Shown: positions 1 to 10,046, numbered from the stretch's first letter. The stretch is 64,000 bases of DNA from DSYU01 sp964437595 (GCA_964437595.1 CAYTHO010000002.1:109452-173451); one strand, 5' to 3'. Notes: generated by a model not told the origin, from the sequence alone. A program made the numbers and translations.

Positions 1-3000
1 AACCACACCGCGGCACAATTAGCCCGCCGCCTGGCAGACGAGTATAGTGAAAAGACAGGCCAGCCAAGGTTCGTCGCCGGATCCATTGGCCCTTCAGGGA
101 AACTGCCCTCTATGGATGACCCCGAGCTTTCCAACGTTTCCTTTGATCAGTTAGCGGATATCTTCCGCGAACAGGCGAAAGGGCTGCTGGAGGGAGGAGT
201 CGACTTAATTCTGATTGAAACCTCACAGGATATCCTTGAAGTAAAAGCGGCAATTGTGGGAATTCACCAGGCGTTTGAGGAAACCGGCATCTTCGTGCCC
301 ATCCAGGCCCAGGTGACTCTCGACACCACCGGGCGCATGCTGTTAGGCACCGACATTCAGGCAGTGCAGACGATCCTGGAAGGCATGGGCATCGATGCTA
401 TTGGCCTCAACTGTTCTACCGGCCCGGATTACATGCGCGAACCTATTCGCATCCTGGGCGAGCAGTCAACCCTACCCGTTTCGTGCATTCCTAATGCTGG
501 CCTGCCGCTCAATGTGGATGGACAGGCAGTCTACCCCCTGGAGCCGCAGCCCTTCGCAGATGCGCTCACAGAGTATGTAGAAAAATTCCACATCAACATT
601 GTAGGCGGCTGCTGCGGTACCACACCCGAACACCTGGCACGATTAGTTGCTCAAATACGCGGCCAAAAACCTGCTCCGCGCCCCACTACAGTGGTTCCAC
701 GGCTCGCCTCCGCCACCCAGGCAATGAATATGCAGCAGGAACCCGCACCGTTTCTCATTGGGGAGCGGCTCAACACACAGGGCAGTGCCAAATTTAAGAA
801 GATGATCCTGGCGGAAGACTTTGAATCCATCCAACAGGTCGCCGGGCAGCAGGTAGAAAGCGGCGCGCACGGCCTGGATTTATGTGTGGCGCTTACCGAA
901 CGCGCTGATGAAAACTTCCTCATGCACCGCGCGATCAAGACCCTGGCCCCCTCGGTACGCGTGCCCCTGGTATTCGACACTACCGAGCCAGACGTGATGG
1001 AAGCTGCCCTCAAGACAGCCCCTGGGCGCAGCCTGCTCAATTCGGTCAACCTGGAAGCAGGAGGCGCCAAGGCTGACCGGCTCCTGAGCATGGCAAAAAA
1101 ATATAATGCTGCTGTCATAGCCCTAACTATCGATGAGCAAGGCATGGCCAAGACTGCCGACCGCAAAGTGGAAGTGGCCCGCCGCATCCATGACATTGCT
1201 GTTATCGAGCATGGCCTGCTGCCCCAGGATCTCGTATTCGACGCTCTAACCTTTACCCTCGCAACCGGCGACCCCGAGTTCAGCTCTTCAGCAATAGAAA
1301 CATTGGAAGGTATCCGCCGCATCAAGGAAGCGCTGCCTGGAGTGCTCACCTCACTAGGCGTTTCGAATGTTTCCTTTGGCCTATCACCCGCGGCCCGCGC
1401 AGTGTTGAACAGCATGATGCTCTACCATGCTGTTCAGAATGGTCTGGATATGGCCATCGTCAACCCAGCCCATATAACTCCACATTCTGAGATATCCTCC
1501 ATCGAGCGTGAGCTGGCTGATGACCTGATCTTCAATCGCCGCCCGGATGCCCTACAGCGGCTCATCGAACACTTCATGCAGAACACCGGTACGCGCAACG
1601 ATAAAGAGAGCGCCCAGGCTGCCGCCCTGCACTCGATGACACCCGAAGAGCGCCTGCATTGGCGCATTCTCTACCGCCACCGCGAGGATGTCGAAAAAGA
1701 AATCGATATCATTATCCAGCGCGATGCGCTTAATGGATGCAGCAGGCATGAGGTTGCTGTGGAGATGTTGAATAATGTACTGCTGCCGGCTATGAAAGAG
1801 GTAGGCGATAAATTTGGCGCAGGCGAACTGATATTACCCTTTGTGCTTCAGTCTGCCGAAGTAATGAAGAAAGCCGTGTCGCACCTGGAAACCTACCTGG
1901 AAAAGAAAGCTGGAGTCACGAAAGGCACACTGGTATTAGCCACCGTCTACGGAGATGTGCACGATATTGGGAAGAACCTGGTCAAAACCATCCTATCCAA
2001 CAACGGTTACACTGTGATCGATCTGGGCAAGCAAGTGCCCGCAGAAACGATTATCACCAAGGCTGTAGAAGCGAAAGCGGACGCAATTGGGCTGAGCGCG
2101 CTGCTGGTTTCTACCAGCAAGCAAATGCCGCTAATTGTCAACGAACTGCAGCGCCGCGGGTTAAGGTTCCCGGTGATGATCGGTGGTGCGGCGATTAATC
2201 GTCGGTTTGGACGGCGAATCCTGCTTACTGAGTCGGGCGATTTTTACGAGCCGGGTGTCTTTTACTGCAAGGATGCCTTCGAAGGATTATCCACGATGGA
2301 CACCTTGGTTAATGAGGTGGAACGCCCCGCCCTGCTTGAGCGAGTGCGAAGGGAGTCCGAGTCGGAATTGGGTCGTGCAGCAAACAAGCCTGCCACTGGC
2401 ACAGCCCCTCGCCAGCGGTCTACCGTAGGCCCCGCACTTGACATTCCCACCCCACCTACGTGGGGGCCCCGAGTGGTACGCGATATGCCGCTGGAAATGG
2501 TTTTCAAGCATCTGCCTATCAACGAGCTATTCCGCCTCTCGTGGGGTGCAAAGAATACCCACGGCGCCGAATGGGTAAAGCTCGAATCCGAGTTCCGCGA
2601 GCGCCTGGACCGCATGTCCCGTGAAGCCATTCGCGAAGGCTGGCTTAAACCCCAAGCCGTTTATGGTTACTGGCCCTGCCAATCGGAAGGCGATGACCTG
2701 GTGATTTACGTTCCTGAAACGGTTATCAGTGAATCAGCGGATCAGCGATCAGAAGAGCTGCTGCGCTTCACCTTCCCACGCCAGTCCTCTGGCGATTACC
2801 TGTGCCTGGCCGATTATTTTGCTCCAGTAGAATCTAAAAAGATTGACGTGGTTGCGCTGCAGGTGGTGACCGTTGGACAGGCAGCCAGCGATCGCTTTGA
2901 GCGCCTGCAGAATGCGGGAGATTACACTGAGGCCTATTTCACCCACGGCCTGGGCGTACAGACCGCCGAAGCAACTGCCGATTACCTGCATAACCATATC

Positions 3001-3246
3001 CGCCGTGAACTGGGCCTTTCCTCTGAGCAGGGCAAACGCTACTCTTGGGGCTATCCAGCTATCCCAGAACTCGATGATCATGCGAAAGTATTCCAACTGC
3101 TCCCTGCTGAGCAAGAACTGGGCATGAACCTTACCAGTGCGTACCAGCTTGTACCCGAACAGTCTACAGCCGCCATTGTCATCCACCACCCCGAAGCCCG
3201 TTATTACAATATCGGCGAAAGCCGGGTGGAACAATTGATGCGATAG
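1..3246 (+). CDS. metH: Cobalamin-dependent methionine synthase, 5'-partial
   Basis: Transfers a methyl group from methyl-THF to homocysteine through cobalamin, in the cytoplasm. The frame is open from base 1, so the true start lies outside the window; the first internal ATG is at 112 but good homocysteine-domain sequence precedes it. Numbering codons from base 1: homocysteine barrel to about 225 with zinc ligands C138 (NCS) and C204/C205 (GGCCGTTPEH); pterin domain about 250-500; helical cap about 535-630; B12 domain about 635-770 with GDVHDIGKN, H654 being the expected cobalt ligand; AdoMet reactivation domain about 815-1081 with RYSWGYPA. All four functional modules are visible. The next gene is predicted to make its methyl-THF substrate, 64 bases downstream. 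Confidence 0.95.
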   Translation, partial: NHTAAQLARRLADEYSEKTGQPRFVAGSIGPSGKLPSMDDPELSNVSFDQLADIFREQAKGLLEGGVDLILIETSQDILEVKAAIVGIHQAFEETGIFVPIQAQVTLDTTGRMLLGTDIQAVQTILEGMGIDAIGLNCSTGPDYMREPIRILGEQSTLPVSCIPNAGLPLNVDGQAVYPLEPQPFADALTEYVEKFHINIVGGCCGTTPEHLARLVAQIRGQKPAPRPTTVVPRLASATQAMNMQQEPAPFLIGERLNTQGSAKFKKMILAEDFESIQQVAGQQVESGAHGLDLCVALTERADENFLMHRAIKTLAPSVRVPLVFDTTEPDVMEAALKTAPGRSLLNSVNLEAGGAKADRLLSMAKKYNAAVIALTIDEQGMAKTADRKVEVARRIHDIAVIEHGLLPQDLVFDALTFTLATGDPEFSSSAIETLEGIRRIKEALPGVLTSLGVSNVSFGLSPAARAVLNSMMLYHAVQNGLDMAIVNPAHITPHSEISSIERELADDLIFNRRPDALQRLIEHFMQNTGTRNDKESAQAAALHSMTPEERLHWRILYRHREDVEKEIDIIIQRDALNGCSRHEVAVEMLNNVLLPAMKEVGDKFGAGELILPFVLQSAEVMKKAVSHLETYLEKKAGVTKGTLVLATVYGDVHDIGKNLVKTILSNNGYTVIDLGKQVPAETIITKAVEAKADAIGLSALLVSTSKQMPLIVNELQRRGLRFPVMIGGAAINRRFGRRILLTESGDFYEPGVFYCKDAFEGLSTMDTLVNEVERPALLERVRRESESELGRAANKPATGTAPRQRSTVGPALDIPTPPTWGPRVVRDMPLEMVFKHLPINELFRLSWGAKNTHGAEWVKLESEFRERLDRMSREAIREGWLKPQAVYGYWPCQSEGDDLVIYVPETVISESADQRSEELLRFTFPRQSSGDYLCLADYFAPVESKKIDVVALQVVTVGQAASDRFERLQNAGDYTEAYFTHGLGVQTAEATADYLHNHIRRELGLSSEQGKRYSWGYPAIPELDDHAKVFQLLPAEQELGMNLTSAYQLVPEQSTAAIVIHHPEARYYNIGESRVEQLMR

Positions 3247-3310
3247 ACACAAAGGCGAATTCCATTCCTGTTTCGCGCGAATGCGATTCGCAATAAAAGT
3301 TGAGAAACCT

Positions 3311-5197
3311 ATGCCAGACCAGAATCCTTTCCTTACTCTTCTCGAATCCGGACAGCCTATTCTTTCGGACGGCGCGATGGGCACCGTGCTGCACGCGCGT
3401 GGCGTAAACCTCGATGGCTGTTTCGATGCGCTCAACCTCACTCAACCAGCTCTAGTCGGTGAGATCCACCGGGAATATATCGAAGCCGGCTCGCAGATCA
3501 TCCAGACCAACACCTTTGGCGCTAACCGTTATAAGCTGGCCCGTCATGGCCTGGAGAATGATGTCATGCGCATCAATACCGCCGGGGTCGAATTGGCCCG
3601 CCGGGTGGTATGGGCATCTTTCAAGCCGGTGCTCATTGCTGGCGATGTTGGCCCGCTCGGCGTGCGCCTGGCGCCCTTCGGACGGGTAAAACCGGAGCAG
3701 GCTCGCGATATTTTTGCGGAACAGATCGGCGCTCTGGCCCAGGCCGGCGTGGACCTGTTGATCATTGAGACGATGAGCGATCTATTGGAAATTAACGAGG
3801 CTATTCAGGCAGCGCAGCGGATTGCCCCCGGGCTGCCGGTAATCGCATCGATGACTTTTACCCGTGATGACCGCACCTTGCTCGGCGACAGCCCGGCCAA
3901 AGTTGCTCTTTCGATGCACCAGGCTGGCGCCGCCGTATTGGGCGTCAATTGTTCTGGCGGGCCTAATCAGATCCTGCGCATCCTCAAACAGATGCGTGCT
4001 GCTGTTCCGGATGGTTACTTTTCGGCCATGCCTAACGCCGGCTGGCCAGAACAGGTGGGCGGACGCATCATGTACCCCGCCGGCCCGGAGTACTTCGGCG
4101 AGTATGCGCTGACGTTTTACGAAGCTGGCACAAGCGTTCTCGGCGGCTGCTGCGGCACCACCCCTGAGCATATTGCCGCCATGTCCAAAGCCATACAGGC
4201 CGGCCCGCGCCATAAACACGCCAACGGGCAGACGATGCCCGGTGTGGAGGTTGAGGAGGCGCTGCCAGGAACCCAGCCCACCCAACTGGCCCAGAAATTG
4301 GCCGCCGGGAAGTTTGTTGTTGCGGTGGAGATGGACCCGCCGCGCGGTCTTTCTACGCACAAACTGCTGGCCGGGGCCTCGCTGCTGGCCGAAGCCGGCG
4401 CCGATGTGATCAATGTTGCTGACAGCCCCATGGCTCGCATGCGCATGAGCCCCTGGGCGGTCTGCAACCTGATCCAGCGCCGCATTGGCATTGAGACCGT
4501 GCTGCACTTTCCCACCCGTGGGCGCAACCTGCTCCGCGTACAAGGGGACCTGCTTGCCGCCCATGCACTGGATGTGCGCAACGTTTTTGTCGTCATGGGA
4601 GATCCCACCTCCATCGGCGATTATCCCAACGCAGCCGATAACTATGATGTAGTGCCTTCCGGATTGATCAAGCTGATCAAGCAGGGTTTCAATACTGGGG
4701 TTGACCATGCCGGTTCAGATATTGGTCAGCCCACTTCCTTCTTTGCAGGGTGCGCGCTCAACCTCTCCCCAATGGAGCCTGAGGCAGAAATCAAGAACCT
4801 GCGCCGCAAGTTGAAAGCTGGAGCAGATTTTATCCTGACCCAACCCATTTTTGACCCACCCGCCGCTGCTTGTTTCTTAGAGCAGATTCGCCAGGAGCTT
4901 GGCGCGCTGCCCCCGGTGCTGCTGGGCGTCTTACCATTGGTCAGCAGCCGGCACGCGGCATTTTTACACAATGAAGTGCCTGGCCTTACCATCCCTGAGG
5001 CGATCCGCACGCGCATCGATGCTGCGGAAAATACAGTTACCGAAAATGTAAAGACAAATGCGTCCGCCGAAGGAATAAAAATTGCGATAGAATTAGTAGA
5101 ACAGATGCGATCTCATGTGCAGGGCGTTTATATCATGCCTCCTTTCAACCGCTTTGATTACGCGGCGGAGATCATCGAAGCCATTAACAAAAAATAA
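3311..5197 (+). CDS. Bifunctional homocysteine S-methyltransferase / methylenetetrahydrofolate reductase
   Basis: Two-domain protein of the YitJ type. The N-terminal homocysteine-binding barrel (about residues 1-295) keeps the zinc ligands C214 (VNCSGG) and C280/C281 (GGCCGTTPEH). The C-terminal half (about 325-625) is a methylenetetrahydrofolate reductase flavoprotein barrel, beginning around VAVEMDPPRG and containing VFVVMGDP. It would make methyl-THF, and may also transfer a methyl group to homocysteine directly. I chose the ATG at 3311 because family similarity starts at NPFLTLLESG; an in-frame ATG at 3281 would add ten residues. Neither start has a strong ribosome site. It follows metH on the same strand, consistent with a methionine operon. 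Confidence 0.93.
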   Translation: MPDQNPFLTLLESGQPILSDGAMGTVLHARGVNLDGCFDALNLTQPALVGEIHREYIEAGSQIIQTNTFGANRYKLARHGLENDVMRINTAGVELARRVVWASFKPVLIAGDVGPLGVRLAPFGRVKPEQARDIFAEQIGALAQAGVDLLIIETMSDLLEINEAIQAAQRIAPGLPVIASMTFTRDDRTLLGDSPAKVALSMHQAGAAVLGVNCSGGPNQILRILKQMRAAVPDGYFSAMPNAGWPEQVGGRIMYPAGPEYFGEYALTFYEAGTSVLGGCCGTTPEHIAAMSKAIQAGPRHKHANGQTMPGVEVEEALPGTQPTQLAQKLAAGKFVVAVEMDPPRGLSTHKLLAGASLLAEAGADVINVADSPMARMRMSPWAVCNLIQRRIGIETVLHFPTRGRNLLRVQGDLLAAHALDVRNVFVVMGDPTSIGDYPNAADNYDVVPSGLIKLIKQGFNTGVDHAGSDIGQPTSFFAGCALNLSPMEPEAEIKNLRRKLKAGADFILTQPIFDPPAAACFLEQIRQELGALPPVLLGVLPLVSSRHAAFLHNEVPGLTIPEAIRTRIDAAENTVTENVKTNASAEGIKIAIELVEQMRSHVQGVYIMPPFNRFDYAAEIIEAINKK

Positions 5198-5296
5198 ATC
5201 TCTGCTACATGCTGCCAGACCGGCCCACAGGTTGACGCTGGCTGGCGGATAACGATGTTGAGATTGCAGACCTAATTCTTTAACGAAAGCGACTTT

Positions 5297-6556
5297 ATGA
5301 ACGCTTCCTGGTTCACCAACCGGACGCCGGCAGCAGTGCGGATATCTTTTCTCATCATCGCTGTTCTAATGCTGGCATCCTGTTATCCATTGAAAAACCT
5401 GGGGGCGGTTGAACCGGGCGGAGTGGAGCCATCCAACGGCTCTATCCCTGGCCCAAAAGAAAGCCTGGCAGCGACCTATACGCCCGCGCCCGTGGATTCG
5501 ATGCCGCTGCGGCCAACTTCGGACCTGTCATCGCTGCTCACCCCTACCGCAGCACCTGAAATCGAGGGGTTATTCAACTTTCCGGAAAATGTCAATCCCC
5601 TCACTGGGTTGGTTGTGGATGATCCTTCCCGCCTGGAACGCCGCCCGTTGATGGTGAAGGTATCTAACTTTCCCCGTTCAGGCCGTCCACACGCGGGCCT
5701 ATCGTTTGCCGACATGGCTTTTGAATACTATATCGGTTATGGTATGAACCGTTACATGGGCGTTTACCTCAGCCAGGACTGTTCACAGGTTGGTCCAGTT
5801 CGGTCCGGGCGGCTGGTTGATGCGCAGTTGGGAGAAATGTACCAAAGCCTTCTTTTCTACGCGGACGCCGATCCACAGGTGGATAAGGTGATCCTGGCAG
5901 AGCTGGGACCTCGCGCGCTCGCCGAGCGAATTATCCCCTCTCCGCCCAAGTACCGCATCGGGAAAGTGCTGGATGAGACCACCCTGTTTGTCAACACTGC
6001 CGAACTGACTGATTATGTGAATAATAAACAAGAGGTTTCAAATTCACGCCGAGACCTGCGCGGCATGATTTTCAGTGATCTAATCCACCAGGTAAACAAA
6101 CCAGCTACCAATCTTGGCGTTCAGTTTTGGACAACGACACGCGGCGAGTGGCACTATGATGACAAGTCTGAAAAATACCTGCGCTGGTCTGAAAATATTA
6201 TTGGTGATAACAAAATAGAAATGATTCCGTTAGTTGATCGTTTAAATGATCAGCAGCTTGCATTTTCGAATGTTATTATTCTATATGCAACATACATTGA
6301 ATACGCACCTACCCTGCATGACATCCGTTTGTATGATAATACACAGGGGAAAAAGGCTATATTTTTTCGAGATGGGGTTATGATAGAGGGGAGTTGGAAA
6401 ACAATTAGCAACGGCAGGCCAATTCAGTTTTTTAACAGTTGGGGGCTCCCCATGCACCTGAAGCCAGGAAACACCTGGATCATTTTAACAGGTGACAGCT
6501 CGAAATTCTCCGAAACAGCCCCTGGAACATGGGAACTTCGTTTCGATCTACCTTGA
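5297..6556 (+). CDS. DUF3048 (YerB-like) lipoprotein
   Basis: Exported lipoprotein of 419 residues. The N-terminus is a lipoprotein signal ending in a lipobox (LMLASC), followed by a low-complexity Pro/Thr/Ser stretch to about residue 90. The DUF3048 domain then starts at NPLTGLVVDD and includes RPLMVKVSNFPRSGRPHAGL and VGPVRSGR. The family is known from Bacillus YerB and its function is unsettled. The 3' half (about 6000-6450) is visibly more AT-rich than the 5' half. Fourteen bases separate its stop from the next gene, so the two may be cotranscribed. Confidence 0.85.
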   Translation: MNASWFTNRTPAAVRISFLIIAVLMLASCYPLKNLGAVEPGGVEPSNGSIPGPKESLAATYTPAPVDSMPLRPTSDLSSLLTPTAAPEIEGLFNFPENVNPLTGLVVDDPSRLERRPLMVKVSNFPRSGRPHAGLSFADMAFEYYIGYGMNRYMGVYLSQDCSQVGPVRSGRLVDAQLGEMYQSLLFYADADPQVDKVILAELGPRALAERIIPSPPKYRIGKVLDETTLFVNTAELTDYVNNKQEVSNSRRDLRGMIFSDLIHQVNKPATNLGVQFWTTTRGEWHYDDKSEKYLRWSENIIGDNKIEMIPLVDRLNDQQLAFSNVIILYATYIEYAPTLHDIRLYDNTQGKKAIFFRDGVMIEGSWKTISNGRPIQFFNSWGLPMHLKPGNTWIILTGDSSKFSETAPGTWELRFDLP

Positions 6557-6570
6557 TACACTGGAAAACT

Positions 6571-7299
6571 ATGCGCATACTGGTTCTATCTGATATCCAT
6601 GCAAACTTAACCGCTCTGGAAACCGTCCTTGAGGACGCGGGAGCGGTAGATGCTGTCTGGTGTCTTGGCGACATTGTCGGCTACGGACCAGACCCCAACG
6701 AATGCGTTGCCCGTATCCGCGGATTGCAAAACCTGGTTTGCCTGCTTGGCAACCATGACGCCGCCGCTTTGAGCCGCATACCAATTGAAACCTTCAACCA
6801 GGATGCACGTCGTTCAATTGAATGGATGCAGGATGTACTGACCAAGGAAAGCTATATTTTCCTTTCACAGCTTCCCGAAACAGTGGTTACCGGGCAGGTT
6901 ACACTCGTCCACGGCAGTCCACGGAACCCGGTTTGGGAGTACATTCTTGATCTGCATAACGCTGCGCAAAATATGGAATACTTCGATACCCAGGTCTGCA
7001 TGGTTGGGCACACCCATCTACCTATCGCGTACCGCGCTGATCCAAAGACCAGCCAGCTGCATTGGGCAGTTCCTCCTGAAGGTGAATGCGTCCAGCTCGA
7101 TACACGCTCAATCGTCAACCCTGGTTCGGTGGGGCAGCCCCGCGACCACGACCCGCGCTCTTCGTACGCAATCTTTTACCCAGAAACCAACGGCTGGGAA
7201 ATTCACCGTGTGGATTATGATATTCGCGCAGTTCAAAAGCGCATCCGCACCGCCGCGCTGCCAATGCGCCACGCGTTGAGGCTGATGGAAGGTTGGTAG
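6571..7299 (+). CDS. Calcineurin-like metallophosphoesterase (YfcE/MJ0936 type)
   Basis: Cytoplasmic phosphodiesterase of 242 residues with the full dimetal set: SDIHAN at the N-terminus, LGDIVGYGPDP, LLGNHDAA, LVHGSP and GHTHLP. The open frame begins at 6529 inside the preceding gene, but the first metal motif sits only a few residues after the ATG at 6571, so that start is preferred. The natural substrate cannot be told from sequence. A strong inverted repeat lies just downstream at 7309-7337. Confidence 0.88.
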   Translation: MRILVLSDIHANLTALETVLEDAGAVDAVWCLGDIVGYGPDPNECVARIRGLQNLVCLLGNHDAAALSRIPIETFNQDARRSIEWMQDVLTKESYIFLSQLPETVVTGQVTLVHGSPRNPVWEYILDLHNAAQNMEYFDTQVCMVGHTHLPIAYRADPKTSQLHWAVPPEGECVQLDTRSIVNPGSVGQPRDHDPRSSYAIFYPETNGWEIHRVDYDIRAVQKRIRTAALPMRHALRLMEGW

Positions 7300-7308
7300 A
7301 TATAACGA

Positions 7309-7337
7309 CTGGGGAAATCACGATTTGATTTCCCCAG
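7309..7337 (+). terminator. Hairpin after the phosphoesterase gene
   Basis: A 12-bp perfect inverted repeat, CTGGGGAAATCA / TGATTTCCCCAG, with a 5-base loop, starts 9 bases after the stop codon. No uninterrupted T-run follows (TTATGAATCTTTT), so termination may be inefficient. Confidence 0.6.
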
Positions 7338-7415
7338 TTATGAATCTTTTGGAACTTTCGCTCATCCTTTTCGTCTTGATAATAGAAGCCGCCATTCGAT
7401 TTTAGGAGAGAAGAA

Positions 7416-8372
7416 ATGTCCAAGCACATCGTTTTATTCCTGATGATTTTTCTGATGCTTTTAAGCGGGTGCCAATCTGCAGCAGCCACACAGTCTGCGA
7501 TGCCCCTGGCTGCGCCAGGAGAGGCGAATTTTGGCGCACCGGCCAGTGATGGATTTGGAGCCGGTCGAGAAAGGGAATCGGCAAAGGATTTAGAATCCCA
7601 ATCCCAGAGCGAACCGGGCGCTAACCGCCTGGTGATACGCAATGCCAACCTGACTATTGTAGTAGCGGATCCAGCCCAGGCAGTAACTACCGTTATCCAC
7701 ATGGCAGAAGAGATGGATGGGTTCGTGGTGAGTTCCAACCTGTATAAAACCACATCCCGCAGCGGGCAGGAGTACCCTGAAGCCAACATTACGGTACGCG
7801 TACCGGCGGAAAGGCTAAATGAAGCTCTCGCGCAGATCAAAGCGCTGGTTAAGGATCCCGAAAAAGATATTCTCGCTGAGAACGTCAGCGGGCAGGATGT
7901 AACCAAGGAATATACCGACCTGCAGTCACGCCTGACCAACCTGCAAAACACTGAAGCCCAACTGCGCGAGATTCAGGCCTCGGCCACCAAGACCGAGGAT
8001 GTGCTGGCAGTATATAATCAGCTTACTCAGGTGCGTGAGGAAATTGAGATTATTCAGGGCCAGATCCAATACTATAAAGAATCGGCAGCCATGTCAGCTA
8101 TCGCGGTTCAGATCAAAGCTCTGGATTCGATCCAGCCACTGGAAATCGGCGGATGGCGCCCGGCAGGCGTAGCCCGTGATGCCGCTCAGGCGCTGATCGA
8201 CACCCTCCAGTTCCTTGGTAGTGCGGCTATCTGGCTGATCATCTTCTTTGTTCCGATCGGCCTGGTAATCTTCCTGCCCCTGCGTTTCTTATGGTGGCTG
8301 TTCCGCCGCAACCGCAAACCCAAGCTGCAGGCACCCCCGCCCCAACCGCCGGCCCCGCAGAACCCAACCTGA
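7416..8372 (+). CDS. DUF4349 membrane-anchored lipoprotein
   Basis: A 318-residue envelope protein. The lipoprotein signal ends LLSGC, a disordered stretch runs to about residue 65, and the DUF4349 domain follows (LVIRNANLTIVVAD, then DQEV-like AENVSGQDVTKEYTDLQSRL). A coiled-coil segment around residues 165-215 is rich in Glu and Gln. One membrane helix near residues 265-290 (AIWLIIFFVPIGLVIFLPL) precedes a basic, then Pro-rich tail that should be cytoplasmic. Start ATG 7416 has a GGAGAG ribosome site. The function of the family is not established. Confidence 0.85.
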   Translation: MSKHIVLFLMIFLMLLSGCQSAAATQSAMPLAAPGEANFGAPASDGFGAGRERESAKDLESQSQSEPGANRLVIRNANLTIVVADPAQAVTTVIHMAEEMDGFVVSSNLYKTTSRSGQEYPEANITVRVPAERLNEALAQIKALVKDPEKDILAENVSGQDVTKEYTDLQSRLTNLQNTEAQLREIQASATKTEDVLAVYNQLTQVREEIEIIQGQIQYYKESAAMSAIAVQIKALDSIQPLEIGGWRPAGVARDAAQALIDTLQFLGSAAIWLIIFFVPIGLVIFLPLRFLWWLFRRNRKPKLQAPPPQPPAPQNPT

Positions 8373-8394
8373 TGAAGATGTGAGATGATTATGT

Positions 8395-8427
8395 AATAGG
8401 GTGAGCGGAGATTCCGTTCACCCTATT
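8395..8427. terminator. Bidirectional terminator between convergent genes
   Basis: AATAGGGTGA (8395-8404) pairs with TCACCCTATT (8418-8427). The inner bases CGGA and TCCG extend the stem further. It lies between the converging DUF4349 and serine hydrolase genes; GCGTTTATTT follows on the plus strand. Confidence 0.7.
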
Positions 8428-8435
8428 GCGTTTAT

Positions 8436-10046
8436 TTAAGGGGTAAAGAAGCGGTAGTAAGGGCAGCCCGCGCGTGTTGCTCGCAGCGCCTGCATATCGA
8501 CCACCTGATCAAAAACCAGACGTTCAGGAATATAATCATCCTCTCCAATGCGGAAGCAGCCATTCCCCAGGGGAACGAGGATTTCTTCATCACCGGACGG
8601 CTCGCACAGGATAAGCTGCCCTTTCCGGGTATAAACGCGGAAGTTCGTCGCCCACGGATCGTGCGAGCGATAATGCCCGGTATACCCAGCCCATTCTACT
8701 GGCGTTTCGATCTGATCCGGCTCCTGGATACCATCGCGGGTAAACCACATCGGGCCATAGCTAGCTTCAGTCACATGACCATCGGGCGAGCGCCCAAAGC
8801 GTAGCGGGTAGAGATCCCAGTCTGGGTGGTTGGTGTAGAAGCTATCAATGGCCCGCTGCTCGAGTGGAACGCGCTGCTCGCCGCCGCATTTGAGGTAAAG
8901 ATGGTGGTGTTCTGCTTCTAAGGCAAGGGTACATTCTCCTGAATGAAAGACCCCGGCATAATCCTGAGGATTGCTGATATGGGTAAAGTCCGGCAGCGGC
9001 GGCGAATCGGGAAGCTCCATGCCCAAATACGCGGCGCGGAAAAATTCCAGCGCCAGGAAGGAAGCCCGCGGTGGGTAGGGTTGGCTGCTTAACAGTACCG
9101 TTCCCAGCCCGTTGTCAAGGTCAAGCCACAGGTAAGCTTCGTATCCCGGAACATCGCCACCATGCCCGGCTACCCGGTAGCCTTCATCCTCAAACAGGTA
9201 CAACCCATAGCTGTATACCTCGCCATCATCCTCGATCATAGGCGTGATCAGCTTCTGATAGCTGGCCTCTGATATCAACCGTCCGTGCGGTCCTCGACCC
9301 TTATTAAGAAGCATGCGCGCGTAACGAGCCATATCTTCCCCGCAGGAAACGATGCATCCATCACCGGAGTTGGTTTCTACCCAGGCAGCCTGTACCAGCG
9401 GATGGCAAGAGTGGCTCGGACGGTCATCGTACAAATCCCGGTAGCCTGCAGCCATTTGCGGGCGCAGCGCACTGGTGGTAATGGCATAAGTGTGATGCAT
9501 CTCCAAAGGTTCCAGGATTTTCTCGCGGATCAGATCGGCGTACGATTTTCCAGTGACTGCCTGCAGCACCAGGCCCAGCAATTTATAGCCTGTATCCGAG
9601 TACCAGAAATGCGTTCCCGGCGCAAATCCCACTGCCTGATCCCGCAGCGCAAAAACCTCACTGCGTGGATCGGGTGAAAAGTCAGTACCACGAGGCAGCC
9701 CCGATGTATGGGTCAGCAAATGATGGACAGTGATCGGTTCGAATGATGACTGCACCTCAAACCAGGGCAGGTAATTCTTTACCGGTGCATGCAAATCCAA
9801 CAGCTCATCCTCGCTAGCTTGCAGGGTAGCAATCGCCGTAAACGATTTTCCCACGGAGCCAATCGCAAACAGGTGGTTCGCCTGTATTGGTGTTTTCGCA
9901 TCCAGGCTGGCATAGCCATGCCCAAACAGGTGCATCTGCTCAATCCGGTCGGTCAATGCCATTACCAGAGCAGGCGTATGGTAAGCCCGCATACGCTCCT
10001 TCAGGCACTGTTCCAACTGGTCGAATGCTTCTCGAATATGCGCCAT
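8436..10046 (-). CDS. Class C beta-lactamase-fold serine hydrolase
   Basis: A 536-residue penicillin-binding-protein-like hydrolase of the AmpC/esterase/peptidase superfamily. S64-V-G-K67 is the nucleophile/base pair. The second motif is Y149-S-D151, with Asp in place of the usual Asn. HGGDVPGYEAY supplies the third motif region. The C-terminal 150 residues (about 385-536) form a separate beta-rich domain typical of family members. I chose the ATG at 10046 because AGGAGGAG lies eight bases upstream. The open frame reaches 10193, and ATG 10103 is a weaker alternative. There is no clear signal peptide from this start, so a cytoplasmic peptidase or esterase is at least as likely as a true beta-lactamase. 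Confidence 0.82.
   Translation of the reverse strand: MAHIREAFDQLEQCLKERMRAYHTPALVMALTDRIEQMHLFGHGYASLDAKTPIQANHLFAIGSVGKSFTAIATLQASEDELLDLHAPVKNYLPWFEVQSSFEPITVHHLLTHTSGLPRGTDFSPDPRSEVFALRDQAVGFAPGTHFWYSDTGYKLLGLVLQAVTGKSYADLIREKILEPLEMHHTYAITTSALRPQMAAGYRDLYDDRPSHSCHPLVQAAWVETNSGDGCIVSCGEDMARYARMLLNKGRGPHGRLISEASYQKLITPMIEDDGEVYSYGLYLFEDEGYRVAGHGGDVPGYEAYLWLDLDNGLGTVLLSSQPYPPRASFLALEFFRAAYLGMELPDSPPLPDFTHISNPQDYAGVFHSGECTLALEAEHHHLYLKCGGEQRVPLEQRAIDSFYTNHPDWDLYPLRFGRSPDGHVTEASYGPMWFTRDGIQEPDQIETPVEWAGYTGHYRSHDPWATNFRVYTRKGQLILCEPSGDEEILVPLGNGCFRIGEDDYIPERLVFDQVVDMQALRATRAGCPYYRFFTP

Noticed and set aside
651..1415. Minus-strand frame opposite metH
   Set aside because: The plus strand encodes the pterin-binding domain of MetH here; the antisense frame has a Ser/Arg/Ala-rich translation and no motif.
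3782..4708. Long minus-strand open frame opposite the homocysteine methyltransferase/MTHFR gene
   Set aside because: The plus strand has clear enzyme motifs throughout; the minus frame is Gly/Ala/His-rich with no recognisable domain.
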